The notes under the pieces: model-generated
Told to the model about the DNA's origin: nothing
Database searches by the model: none
Seen by the model: the letters and a program-made list of their open reading frames with translations, nothing else
Made by a program: the position numbers and the translations under genes
Assembly (NCBI RefSeq): GCF_947179165.1
Contig: NC_077245.1
Location: 511,001 to 575,000, forward strand
DNA from: Solanum dulcamara
Taxonomy: Eukaryota; Streptophyta; Magnoliopsida; Solanales; Solanaceae
DNA length: 64,000 nucleotides
Reading direction: 5' to 3'
Shown here: positions 34,372 to 49,800 of the stretch, one piece after another
Layout of the letters: each line of letters opens with the position of its first letter
How positions within the stretch are numbered: the stretch's first letter is position 1

Positions 34372-36100
34372 GTATATTGAATCGTCTTGATTTATTCTAT
34401 ATTTACTCCAATAGTTTTAATGAAAATTCTAATTTCATCAGTGCTCTGATCAGTTATCACTTACCTAATTTTTATTATTCCATCTCGTTTTTATTCGAGA
34501 CAAATAATAATGATCTAGAAATGGCTATTTATAGAAATGATTCTTCACCAATATTAGTAAACAACTTGATGTATAGTATATATTACAATTAATATCAAAC
34601 TTCAATCAACTATCTTGAGTTGGAATCAAGTTGACAACTAACATATTTCATATTGTAGAAATTTTGTTACCAAACAGCTTGCTAAATTATTTTTTAAAAA
34701 ATTGACATTTTTTACAGTTAATAGTTGTATAATTTAAGAAAACTCACGTTACTGCGTGTCTAATAATTAATTACCATTAGGAACAAATATGTAGCGTGAA
34801 AGTTATGTATTCACGTATTAATGTTTGAATATATCTTGCTTAAGTATTAGAATATTCATTAAACTTTTGCAAATATATAATTGTGAATTGAATTATTAAA
34901 TTATAGTATTAATTTTAGATCATTGTAGGAACTCTTAAACTTCGGTCTTCAAATATTGGATTGTCATCGCATTCATCTCGAAACAAGTCAATTAAACTCA
35001 TTGTTAATTAGTAGAAATTTGTTTTAGTCTAGGAGTAGTATATTTTTCTATGCGTTGGTGTTTTCTTTTATTACTTTGTAGGGCACAATGGGTATGTTGT
35101 TGTTGTAGGACAAATGGATAAATAGTCACTTTTTACACTGCTAATAAAGAATAATCGTTACATAAAAATAAATAATAATTAGGTTCTTTGTAATTAGTTA
35201 GTCAAAAATACTTATAATCTAAACACAATAAAATTCACTTCCTCTTCCTAACCAACATATTTTGTTTGATCATTTTTAATTGTTTTCAATGTGAATACGT
35301 TATGAGGAGAGAATAACATATATTGTGCTTGCAATTTTCAACAAATTGGAAAAATAGGACATTAATTGTTCATCGCTACATCAAATTTTTGATTCTACAA
35401 TTAAAAAACTCAAGGAAAAAAATGTGTGAGTTCATGATTCTACCCTTGAGAGCTAGAGGAAAGAGTTCTTAATTTTTATAATTCAACCGAAAACTCGAAA
35501 AAATCTGTCCAACTTTTCAAACGAGGCTAAACTTAAAGACCGTCTCCAAAGTGGCCATTTCACTAAACAACCAAAGCCCTTTAAAATTGATTGGGTTTGG
35601 GTCATGGAAAATAACGGGCTTAGGTTGCTTGCGATCTACTTTTCTTTTGGCCCAGGTAGATCAATTTTTGCACATCTGTTTTCTTTTAAAATAGTTGCGT
35701 ACGTATGTGCAAGTTAATCTCAACAAGTGAAGTTAATTACTTGAAATGCAAAGCTTTTGATATTAGGTGGTTAAATCTTACTCTAAAATTTTAGTTTTCA
35801 TTTATTGACACCAATTTTCTTACACATTAACAAATAACTATCTATATTCATTCACTATAAATGTGGTGACTTTAGGGGAAAATGACATATGTCTAGAGTA
35901 TTGAAGTTTAGGCAAATTACCCCAAACATGCAAAAATACATACATGTTTAATTAATTAAATTATTTTTTTAATAACATTAATAAGTATTGGTTTTTACGA
36001 AATATCCCCAACGTGGCATTGATATCATCGAATGGGAAAATATATAAGCCATAATCACTTCTCTGTTGTTTCAGTTTAATCTTCTCCACAAACTGCAAAA
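34372..36100. other. AT-rich 5' flank of the envelope-protein gene
   Basis: No gene recognised. A GGGTATGTTGTTGTTGTAGG stretch near 35089-35108 may be a remnant of another TS SINE tail. The last 100 bases or so are probably the 5' leader of the downstream gene. Confidence 0.5.
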
Positions 36101-39100
36101 ATGACTGCTCTTTCAAATTCATTGATTTTATACAAACCCACAACCCCTTCTCTATATTTCTCCTCTGGTAATTTCTTCAATTTCCCTTTATTTTTCATCA
36201 AAGTTTTTTTTTTTATTTATTTGCATATCTTGATCTGATTGCATTGTTTGTTTGTTTTTTTGTACTTTTTTCCCTACTGATTTACACTGCTATCTGAGCT
36301 TTTACGATCTGTCTAGTGGTTGTATGGGTGTGTTTTTGTTTTTCATTTCTCGATCTCGAATATCTTGCCTGCTTTTTGCTGAACCCTTTTAGGGATTTTC
36401 CTGTTGCGGAGTGAGCTTATGATTTGCGTCCGTCGAGTTCCGTAGTATAGCCAAATCGACGAACTGTTAGATGGGTGTGTTTGTTTTCTGTATCTTGTTT
36501 GTTTATTCCTTGTTGATCCGGTTGTATAGTTTAGTTTTGATGCACTCATTAAGATTTCCTGGCTATCTTAGCTTCATGTATGCGTCTCTCGAGCTCTCTA
36601 TTGTACTCAAATTGTCGGACTGATATATAAGGGGTGTTAGTTTTGGATGTTGTTAGAGTGGGAATGAAGTGGTGGAATGTTTATATGGACTTGGCCAATC
36701 CTCCCTTCTCTAAGTTTTGTTAGGGAACAGGGGTATGATAGCAATAGAGTTCAAGCAATGCTTAAGAAACTATTTCAACTATGTGAAATGTTTCCCTGGG
36801 ATTAAACAAACTCTTCAATATGAGAGGAACATGAACAACAAAATATAATTACAACAAAACCAATAAGATAGGAAAATTAACATTTTGGCTATGGAGTAAA
36901 TTGCTTCATTCATGTTCCTCTATGAGAACTTTTCTGTTCCTTTTATAGCAGCAGCTAATGGTGAGACTTTTGAAGTAGAAAAGGGAAACTAATAAGAGAA
37001 TATTCGCGAAGTCAGGTGCTAATCATTATCACAACATGTGTGTTAAAATTGAAAAGATTCTAGATAGTCTTAATGTAGCAACTTGATAGGTGAAAGTTAG
37101 GTGAAATTTGGTAAACTTGGTAGGTGAAAGTTTGGTAAACTTTGACATCTTGACAAAATATGATGAGCAAAAATTTATTCCTATAAATAGTTAGCTCTTG
37201 ATCCATTTGAAACACACCTCAAAAACATTTTTCTCTTGTCTTCTTATATTCTAAGGCATTTGCAAAATACATTAGAAGAGTTGAGAATTGATAAAGTAAT
37301 TCTCTTAGTTGTATTTGGGATCTCTCCCCTTTCTTTGTTAATATAAAGACAGTTATTCTCTGGTGGACGTAACATCATTTTGATCCGAACCACGTTAAAT
37401 ATTGTTGTTCTTCCTTATTCTTTATATTTTCACGTTTCTGCTAACAATGTGAAAGGCCTAAGGCCATCACGTTAAGTGATATTGCCAAACTTTGGCAACA
37501 AGTAATCAATTCTTTTTAAAATAAAAATATTTTCAACAGCTTTTGGCGGTTGAGTAAGACCCAATGCCATATCTTTACATGGTATGAGAGCTAGATCCAT
37601 TTCCGTTTGGGCTCCCAGTCCACACTCTAGTTGAGCTGGGCGTGAAAGGGGTGTTAGAGTGGGTTAGAGTGTCACATTGGCATGGGAATGGTCTGGTGGT
37701 TTGCTTATATGAACTTGGACAATCCTCGCCTCATTATCTAGCTTTTGGGATTGAGTTAGGCTAATGTGTCATATCTTTGCAAATATTTTGTCGCAATTTT
37801 TCTGCATCAAATTAGAGCTTGAACAAGATATCTCTTGAAATATATATCCTGTCTTGGAAGATTTAGTCCCTTAGGAAAACATTTAGTCTAAAAAGGGATG
37901 GTCCAAGCTGAGGCAATATTTTTAGTAAGTCGGTGCTGAATTCCACTGCATTACTACCTATAGGCAGCAAGGGTGTGACTGTTGGGAAAAATAGCCCATG
38001 TCATAATCACGGATTTATATCCGATAAAAAATATTCATTGTATATAACAGTAATAACATAAGGAATTTTATGGAATAGCCTCTTTACCTTCACAAGGTAG
38101 GGGCAAGGATGCGCACACACCACCCTCCCGAAACCCCACTTGTGGGATTACACCGGGTATGTTGTTGTTGTTTTTGTTTTTGTGAATCTTGAGTAACATG
38201 CTTAAAAAGACCACTATACAATCAAAAGAAATAACCCTCTTTTGATTTGTGCACCTCACTATAACATCCCTCACACTCTTTATTTTTCCCCTGTCTGTGA
38301 ATTTCTCACACTGCACTGTATTGCTTCTCGCTCTGTGTGATTTGTATATTGAAATGAGGAGCTGAAGAGATCCTTTAATAAGAGAAGTAGCTGCCCTTCT
38401 GATTATTTTCTGCAATTACAATTTGCAAATTGCTGGTCCACCGCTCAAAAACTAGTTTTGGATCTCAATCATCAGAGATAATGCTCCTCCTGGTTGGAAA
38501 CCGGATTTAGCTTCTCTTGAATTTTAGTAGGGCATGCCAGGTCCGTGCTAGGTTCCTCAGTTTTAGGTATAATCTCCGATATGGATTGTTATTGCATTTT
38601 CAGGGACCAATAACTGAAATAGAAATGGAAAATTCTCTAATTTGACCAAAACCAGATAATTTATAAAATTTGAGACCCAGATGGAATATCAAAGCAATTT
38701 CATGAACACCAGATGTTTGCAAGTAAACATGTGTGTGCTAGTAGTAAGCCGGTGTTAACATTGTAGCATGAACTTGTCAAATGTTTTTCTGTTAGGATCC
38801 AGTGAGACATTGTTACTGAGATTTTGAGCTCTAACATCCGAATTATGAGCCTTTTGGTATGAAACTGCCATATCCATCCGTCCTATAAGTTTGGTAGGGA
38901 GTTGCCTGATTTCTAATACTTTCCCTAAGTTCACATTTCCATGCATGGAGTAAGAAAGTAAGTGATTGTTTTCTGCAATTGGGTTATATTCTGCTTGGTG
39001 ATGATGTAACTTCCCTTTTTTTATTTGCCATGCATTTCTTATTCAATTTTGTATATCTACTACCTGGTTGTTCAAGTGATGATTGTTGTTGTTTGTGATA

Positions 39101-41265
39101 CTTATTATTACTGTTAAATGTTAAATAAGCTTTTGATTTGATTGTGAATAGCAGGGAAATTATACTTTTTACAAATATAAATAGCAGCTTGCTAATTCAG
39201 TGCAATAGTTTATTCATAATCTAATAGATGTGAGGAATTATATGAATTTTCTGCTAGGTCTTCTCTTCACAATATCGAAATGGGGTCATGTTAAAGTCAA
39301 AGTTCGGGTGGTATAATTGATGTTTGTGATTATTTATTTTCAGCAAAGCACTTGAAGGCAAATTTTATGATACAAATGAAATGCATGTTCTCCAATACAT
39401 GGGGCTTTTGTACTTTTTCGTGGAAAGCATGATGATAATATTTATCACAATTATTCCCCAGGGCTTTGGTATAGGGTTAGGAGTGCAACATGTGATGTGT
39501 GGGTAGACATATACATGGGTTCCAAGATAAAAGCCTAGTGATTAAGTGGAGAAGGGTAGAGGGGTTGGCCTGTATCCACCGAGTTTCGACCCGTGCACCA
39601 TTGGCCTCGGGGATTTCTCGGTTATAAAAACAACATATATTTCTCATATTTGTGATTGGGCCTATAAATAACATTAGCAGATCATTTGTTGCATTTATGG
39701 TCTCCTGTCTTTCAGAACCTACAACAGTGTTGCGGTGTAAAACCTCTGACTTTATTACTGTGCTAGGTTCTTGCTTGAAGTCATTAGACCAAAATGTTGG
39801 TGCTACCAAGTTGTCCTTCAGTCCAAGTCACGGAGGAAAATCATGTTCTTCTAAAAGAGCATTGATCATTCAAGCGTCATACAGGTATTACCTTCTTATA
39901 TTCATTATGCAGCTTTTGCATGAGCTCTCGGCTTTGAGTTGCTTTCTGCCAAACAAAACAGCAGAACCAAAATTGTCATATATAGGGGCAGGAACAACTT
40001 GGGTCTTGCCTCTGAGAAGCCACAAGGAAATTTGTTTCTTTCATATATTGGTGATCCATCTAAACCTAATTGAGAAAATATTGTATCGAATATCTCTCCT
40101 TCTGAATTGGCAGTGATGGTGGAAGGTCAAGAGGAAGCGGTGCTGGCATCTTTGTTGGTGGCTTTGTTTTGGGAGGATTAATTGTTGGCACACTTGGCTG
40201 TGTGTTTGCACCTCAGGTAAATATGGGATTGCATTGGTTGCTGCCTTTATTCTGCTAAATATACTAGTGAAAGTCACATCTTGATATTATTGGTCATTCT
40301 ATATTTTCTTCTCTTTCTGAGCGCTGCACGTTAGAAGAGGAGCTAGCTGATTGCTGTGTTATTTTTCTTTGCAGATCAGCAAGGCATTAGCTGGAGCTGA
40401 TAAGAAGGACCTGATGAGAAAATTGCCCAAGTTTATATATGACGAAGACAAAGCATTAGAGGTAAGCTGGTGTTGTGCACGTCTTCGATTATACAAGGAG
40501 ATATCTTTGTGCCGGGAACCATCTCTTCTGATTAATATAGTTTTAGTCTCTCTTATTGATGTGATTCTTTTTTTTTTCCGAGTCTGTATACCTTAATCTT
40601 CACTTACACTTAAGCTGACAAGGTAATAGCTCTAGTAAGTTGCCATATTGGCATTCCTTCAAAGAACTTCTACTTTATATTTCCTTTGTTGGTGAACAAT
40701 GAAAACGAAAGAGTACTACTCTTGCACTATAACCTGCAATTGTCTTCTCCCATACTTGAATAAAAGGATTGTAATTGAACAATTGCTGGTAGTTGTGACC
40801 ATCATGTAGTTATGAACATGAGCAACAAATTATGTTTTTGAGATATGAATTCTGAAGAATACAGCCAAACAGCAAGATCAGAAGCTGTCAATTGTGTGTC
40901 GCTCCAGTTCTAAAAGTTTAGCTTCACTATTAGTACTACATGGATATTGATGCTTGACAATCCTAGTAGAAAGCTTCCAAGTAACTGTATTGGGGATGCT
41001 ACTCTTGATCCCCTAGTGGAAAGGCGTTAGATTCCAGAGGATAAACAACCGTTCGGGGCAATAGTCTTATATTTCCACTTTCTCTGACTCGTGCATACTG
41101 TTGTGTCTGCAGAAACAACGCAAGAAGCTTGCTGAAAAGATTGACCAGCTGAATTCGGCGATTGACGACATTTCCACTCAGTTGAGGTCAGATGACACTC
41201 CAAATGGAGATGACACTCCAAATGGAGCTGCTGTGAACTCAGATGATGTTGAAGCTGTCGTATAA
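36101..41265 (+). CDS. Chloroplast inner-envelope protein, At1g42960-like
   Basis: Five plus-strand exons: 36101-36167, 39716-39884, 40114-40216, 40375-40461 and 41113-41265, giving 192 residues. The first ~78 residues are Ser/Thr/Lys-rich and acid-poor, as in a chloroplast transit peptide. A glycine-rich membrane segment follows (residues ~91-111, [20 protein letters not shown], with GxxxG-type spacing). Then comes [20 protein letters not shown] and a predicted coiled coil ([20 protein letters not shown]). It matches a plant-specific family localised to the plastid inner envelope in Arabidopsis; no biochemical role is known to me. Exon 5 carries an in-frame duplication of 18 bp. Intron 1 is 3.5 kb and full of transposons; the exon 2 acceptor was chosen because it is the one that keeps phase. 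Confidence 0.85.
36651..37781 (+). mobile_element. TRIM retrotransposon with interrupted 5' LTR
   Basis: The 5' LTR starts TGTTAGAGTGGGAATG at 36651, is broken near 36722, and resumes near 37550 as AGCTTTTGGCGGTTGAGTAA, ending before a primer-binding site TGGTATGAGAGC at 37580. The internal part is only about 72 bp and ends in a purine tract (GTGAAAGGGG). The 3' LTR runs 37652 to about 37781, starting TGTTAGAGTGGG. The structure is a TRIM. The insert in the 5' LTR holds a solo LTR. It lies in intron 1 of the envelope-protein gene. Exact right end and target duplication are unsure. Confidence 0.7.
37041..37446 (+). mobile_element. Solo LTR (406 bp) with 5 bp target duplication
   Basis: Begins TGTTAAAATTG and ends CTGCTAACA, so TGTTA/TAACA are inverted ends. 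Identical ATGTG copies flank it at 37036-37040 and 37447-37451. A TATA-like CTATAAATAG sits inside at about 37182, as in an LTR promoter. No internal retrotransposon sequence remains, so it formed by LTR-LTR recombination. It is nested in the insert that splits the TRIM. Confidence 0.85.
38078..38185 (+). mobile_element. TS SINE
   Basis: Contains CCTTCACAAGGTAGGGGCAA, then CCCGAAACCCCACTTGTGGG, ATTACACCGGGTATG and a (GTT)n/(TTTTTG)n tail, the conserved parts of TS. It lies in intron 1 of the envelope-protein gene, same strand. Confidence 0.85.
39528..39640 (+). mobile_element. tRNA-derived SINE (SolS-like)
   Basis: Box A-like CCTAGTGATTAAGTGG and box B-like GAGTTTCGACCCGTG are correctly ordered, followed by GGCCTCGGGGATTTCTCGGT and an A-rich end. 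It lies in intron 1 of the envelope-protein gene. Confidence 0.65.
41191..41226 (+). repeat. 18 bp in-frame duplication in exon 5
   Basis: The 18 bases GATGACACTCCAAATGGA occur twice in a row and code for DDTPNG twice near the C-terminus of the envelope protein. The reading frame is kept. Confidence 0.9.
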
Positions 41266-42287
41266 GAAACATTTCTATCTTCTTAATGTCAAGTCAGCTG
41301 AGGACATTGAATAAATGCGAATATTCTTAGTTCAGTTTTGATGTTTTTGGTAATTGCTACAATATAATATCCCAAAATGAGGAAACAGTATGTGATTTTA
41401 TATGCTGCTTCTGTTTTTTATTGACATGAACTGTTAAACTCTTTATCTCTGTCCTACAATTTTTTAGTGTTTTTTTCTAGTAATATATTCTGTAACTTGT
41501 TACTAAGGGTAGCACGAGAAGCCTGTTTGTTCATGGATGTGAACATGCGAATCTTTAATATTGGAGTACCACACGTGGTTCCACAATAATATACTCGGTG
41601 TAATTTCATAAAGGGAGGTTTGGAGAGGGAACGAATACAATGTATGCAGATCTTACTCTTACTTTTATGTGATAAAGAGGTTGTTTCCAATAGACCGTTG
41701 GGTCAAAAGAAAAGTTTACCTTCAGCAAGAGCATCAATAATTTTTCACCTTTTCTAATGAATGTCTCTGATATCTTTCTTTTATAGTTGTTCCAGCAAAT
41801 ATTACCCAGAAGAATTAAACCCCCATTTAAAAGGACTGAACATAAGTGCAATATTCTTCTTGTATAGTTTTCCCCACTGTAAAGACTATTTTTGGGGGCT
41901 AAATTACACTGATGGTGTAAAAATTATCTGCGGTTATAAGTATATATAACTTAAATCCTTTTCACAAACGAAAATAAATTACGGTCAACTCAATATAAAG
42001 AATCTGAAGGGCATGCATGGAATAAAAAGAAATATGCCAACAATCTGTGGTTGAGATTATGAAAATGGAAGATTACATGGGGACAGGGGGACATGATCTT
42101 ATCTTATATCAATCTTCATAGGCAATCTTCACCACTCATTTCTTTACCTTCAACATCAACCATGACTTTATTTTAACTGTTTCCATTAAATAAAAAATTA
42201 TTAATAATATGGTGGGAACAAACCATATTTCAAACCATACATACCAAAAAAGGAAGTAGCTTTCCTCAAGATCATTCAGTTGCAGCC
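41266..42287. other. Intergenic region between envelope protein and GAPB
   Basis: The left part is the probable 3' UTR of the envelope-protein gene. The right part is the GAPB promoter. A decayed TS SINE may lie at about 41565-41660 on the minus strand, but the match is weak. No further gene seen. Confidence 0.5.
42098..42103 (-). promoter_or_regulatory. I-box (GATAAG) upstream of GAPB
   Basis: CTTATC on the plus strand, GATAAG on the minus strand, about 190 bases before the GAPB ATG. I-boxes are typical of light-regulated photosynthesis genes, including GAP genes. With only a six-base motif the call is tentative. Confidence 0.35.
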
Positions 42288-45431
<3,144 letters not shown>

Positions 45432-46140
45432 ACATTTTTTTGTTATGTTAATTCCTCTTTTAAGATGGATGATTTTAGAAGAACAATAGTTTTATTTTCT
45501 ATATATTTAATGTGTAAAATTGAGTGGGAAGTCCCATTAGCTTAAGAAAATAATATCACAGCGGTATGAATTCTTTCTATATTAATTCAATCGAGACTGA
45601 GAATAAATGTGATATAATTTGACGAGACATTTTTTTCCTCCTCCTCAATTCTTTCAGCTTTTGATCTTAGTTTCTATGTTTCTTCAAAATGAACAATTCA
45701 AGCTAGTTGATGACAAGTTCGTTGACATTGTGTGAAATGAAAGAGACATGGACAATTCACTTTGTGATAGGTAACTTTTACTAATTGAAGACACAAATAT
45801 AAAATTACCCTTTTTTCCCCAAAAGATAATGAAAGAAATTTTTTTTTGTACAAGCAGCACTTCAAATGTATTTACAGTTTGCCACCTACAATTTCTAAAG
45901 CTTTGCACGTTGACATCTTTCTTAGGCATCCATATTATCAAAAAGTGTGATTTGGTACTTGTTAAGTGACTTTTTCTTCAACCAAATTAATGCCATTGAG
46001 AATGAATTGCTAAGTGCAATACATTAAATGAGACAAGCAACAAAATTTGACATTGAGTTAATTGTATCAAGGTTGACTATTTCACATAAAATTAAGTTGT
46101 ATGCACTATCACAATTACTTCACTTGTACTAAGTTTATTA

Positions 46141-46393
46141 CCCTCACTTACTTTTTAATTGTCGCGTTACGCTTTTTAAGGTTCAATTTTATTAATTTTG
46201 AAAATTAAATTAGATTATATTAATTCAATATTTTAACATAAAAATTTAGATATTAAAAAACTATACAAAATACTATAAATTACAATTTTTTATATCAATA
46301 TGATGAAAAAATACATTACTTAAAATATTAATCAAAATCTATATTATTTGACTCTCAAAATAAAACTATTATAAGTAAAAAAGAACGGTAAAG
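46141..46393. mobile_element. Stowaway-like MITE (253 bp)
   Basis: Starts CCCTCACTTACTTTTTAATT after TA and ends AAAAAAGAACGGTAAAG before TA. The interior matches the copy at 12471-12767. It lies upstream of IRE1. Confidence 0.65.
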
Positions 46394-46621
46394 TATAAAT
46401 TGCAGCCGGAATAACTTCTTTTTTTAACGGAGAGTATTGAAAATAATATTTCAATTTTGCAAAAATAAGGCTATAGACCTTATTTGTAAAATTAGACGGA
46501 TAGCTGATTATTCAGTTGACCAGACATCATAGTATTAGTAACACCGAAACTAACGGTTACGGGATCCGACCTCGATTTCTGCAAACTGAAGATCTAATTT
46601 ATGCTTTTCCACTGCACCAGA

Positions 46622-46695
46622 AAACCCTAGAAACGAACAAGAAAAAGATCCAATTTTTGCTTCAAATTATCTACAAAATAGGAACGAAAACCCTA
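46622..46695 (+). promoter_or_regulatory. Two telo-boxes in the IRE1 leader
   Basis: AAACCCTA at 46622-46629 and again at 46688-46695, each in a GAAAACCCTAGAAA context, within 215 bases of the IRE1 ATG. Telo-boxes are frequent near transcription starts of plant housekeeping genes. The regulatory role is inferred. Confidence 0.4.
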
Positions 46696-46836
46696 GAAAG
46701 AAGATCAAAAGATGTAATTTTTACCTCGAAAAATTCTTACTGCCTTCAAAATCACCATCTTGTTTTGATAATTTGTTGCGATTGAGAAGGCATTTCATGG
46801 AAATTCTTCTCAATTTCTGATTCCTAAATCTTGGAA

Positions 46837-49800
46837 ATGAGAAGTTTCTTCCTTATCATATTCTTTTTAGCAATCGTGTTTATAGCTGTTGTATATGGAG
46901 CTCCAACAAATTCTGAAGGATCCGATCCGGAAGTTGAGGCCACACCTAGCTCAGAAGTTCCTGCTTCAAGTTCTCTATTGCCTCTCAAACCGTAAGTCCT
47001 CTCCTTTTTCCCATGATTATTTAAGTTGTGATCATTTTCGTTTTGTGAACTGTTTAAATTTTAATGAGACAAGTGAATCCATGTTTTACTATCAATCACA
47101 AATTTCCATATTCCCAAGTTTATATAAAGGAGGAGGGCTGCAGTTAGAAGTTAAAAGTAGTCAAGATGACTTCTTTGAAGAAATGTGTCCTAGCTTTGGT
47201 GGATGCCCATGGAATGTCGAGGTGCCTGCATGCTGTCTGGACACCACAGTTATCAAAATTTTTTTAAAAATGGTTTGAGTAGAAAGGAAAGGATATAGTG
47301 GATCCAAATAGCCCACACCTAACTAGTTGAGGCGTAGCTGATTGATTTATATACTGATATTTTGGCTGATAAGAGTGTTTATGCGTGATGGAACCCAAGA
47401 GTGTGAACTAGTGATCAATAAGCGGGAGGAAACCATGAGATCAGGCTTAAATCCCAGCTGAGGCAAGTGAGTTCTTCCCGTCGGCCTAAGTCTTGGTGGG
47501 CAGAATTATCCAGTTGTTGTGTTGGTGGGTAGGAGGTAGGCCACGGACACCACCATCCTCCAAAAAAAGATAATGCTTGTAGGTGTTTTCTATGAATTAT
47601 CTTACTAAGTATGCTGTTGATTGATTTTGCTTTACAGCGACTAGTAATTGGTTTTCAAGTCATAGTATCTTATTTGTTATTAGTCTTTATTTATTTGTAT
47701 TTATTTGTCATCTATTCGTTATTTGTTTGTTGTTTTTCTCATAAAGCTTTTAATTTTCTATTCTTATCTAACATTTTTTATGCATTTATGCTTTTACTGA
47801 GCCGAGGGTCTCCAGGAAACAGCCGTCCTACCTTGGTAGGAGTAAGGTCTGCGTACATTCTACCCTCCCCAGACCCCATGTTGTGGGATTTCACTGGGTT
47901 GTTGTTGTTGTTGTTGTTAGTATCTTAAAGCACGGGGTTTTGAGATTGTTTTTGATTGATACCTGATTATTCCATGTTTAACATGAAGCAAAGAATTAGA
48001 CCTTGTGAAATTGCCACTAAATATTCATCTTGAGAGAGGTGTGGTCAAAACGTTTGGATGATTCAAAACAAATACATTTCTCCAGACCCCGCTTTTGGAA
48101 CTCTACTGGTTTTTTGTTCTTTGCGTAACAAATACATTTCCCAACCCATTGTTACTAGTTAGGAGGTCATACACTCGTGAGTCTGCATAACTTATTTTTT
48201 TTACTAAAGCAATCCACATTTGATATAAATTGGAAAAAAAATTACAGGTTACGGAGACGAGTGTCAAAAGGGCACACCAGGTTAGATTATGAGTCAGGAT
48301 ATTGAGTAACAGTATGAGTCATGAAGCAATCCACCATATTTAATTTCTGTCTGTGTGGGTTGGGTGGAAAATGTATTGAGTGGTGGTCCTTGCCTAACTC
48401 TAATGGATTTTTTTCCATCAGATATGCCAGTAAATTGTTTATAATGCACTTAAGCCATGTTGACCCAATTGATTGGGCTGATTGATTCTAAGCACATCTT
48501 ATCATTTCAATTGACCTATTATACACCCAACTAATTGAAGTCGGAGGTTGGATGGGTTACACATTTAATTGTTTTTTTTGGTAAGGATTTTATTAAAAGA
48601 GTGCCAATATGGTACAGAAAAAGGGACACGACTTAGCAACAAACTCTTTAATCCACTACTACACATTATCTCCTAGAAAATACAACAAGTCCAAATCCTT
48701 ATCCATCATGTCTGAATTACTGCTATAACAACAAAAGTACAGATTTTTAATGCATTTATATTTTACTCTAGAGATCTGTAACTTCTTTCCGTCAAAGCAT
48801 GCCTTGTTTCTTTCCATCCATATGGTCCACATTATGCAATTGGGAATAATTCTCCATATTGGCTTTAAGCTCTTTTTAACCTCCTGTGATTGCCACACTT
48901 CCAACAAGCTACTAATTTTCTCTGTTAACACCAAAGATATGTCCATTATGCTAAAGAAAAGTTCCCAACATTGTCTTTAAATTGGAGATAAAACACAGTA
49001 TAGAAGCGGAGCTAAGAGCTTATGGAAATTATAATCCAGTGGGACAGAGAGTTGGGAGTGGGATAGGGAAATAACCACGTACTCGATACAATGGGAAAAT
49101 TAAACAAGAAATAAAATGTGACAGGCTTCACATTTGTGTTGAACAAAGCTGTTTTGCTGTTTCTATTTTTTTATTAGAATAGATGATGTAGATGATGATG
49201 GCATATTAATACACAAAAAAAATTGTGGAACACTGGCATGGTAGTGAAATTCTTAGTTTTCAAGGCCAGTCAATACAGAATTGTGGTTTTTGTTTCTCGT
49301 TTTAGAAACTTTAGAATCATTATTGTAAATTTTCTTTGATAAGATAATATGCGTAGGGTTGAGGACTTGTTCACCTTTATTTCATTTCCTTAGTTTTTCT
49401 TAACATCTTTTACTTGCTTTAATATAGATTCTCTGCTCGAGTGCCCCTAAGCTAATGTAAGTGCAATTTGTTGTCGTCTTGTTTTGAAAATCAGTAAGAG
49501 TGACACAGCAATTGTAGCTGCTCCAGATGGCACAGTACACCTACTGGATCTAAAATCAGGAGAAGATATCTGGGCATTTAGGTCAGGGGCATCCATTTAT
49601 TCTTCATATCAGGCTCTCTCTGATTATCAAGGTGATAGTAATAATGCTACCATTGAGGATGATAACTTCTATATAGATTGTGGAGAAGATTGGAAATTAT
49701 ACATGCATGGGAATGGCTTTGAAAAAGTGGTACGCCAACTGACTTGTCCTCTACCATGCTCATTCAGAAACTTTATGGAGTTTTGTGTTGAGGGAATGCA

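Larger units (their letters stand above)
45432..46836. other. Intergenic region between GAPB and IRE1
   Basis: The first ~150 bases are the probable GAPB 3' UTR. A MITE lies at 46141-46393. The last ~300 bases are the IRE1 promoter and leader. The long open frame at 46516-46785 lacks an ATG start and is not called. Confidence 0.55.

Noticed and set aside
46516..46785. 89-codon plus-strand frame just before IRE1
   Set aside because: It begins at a non-ATG codon, has no family resemblance and overlaps the telo-box leader; probably chance in the 5' UTR.
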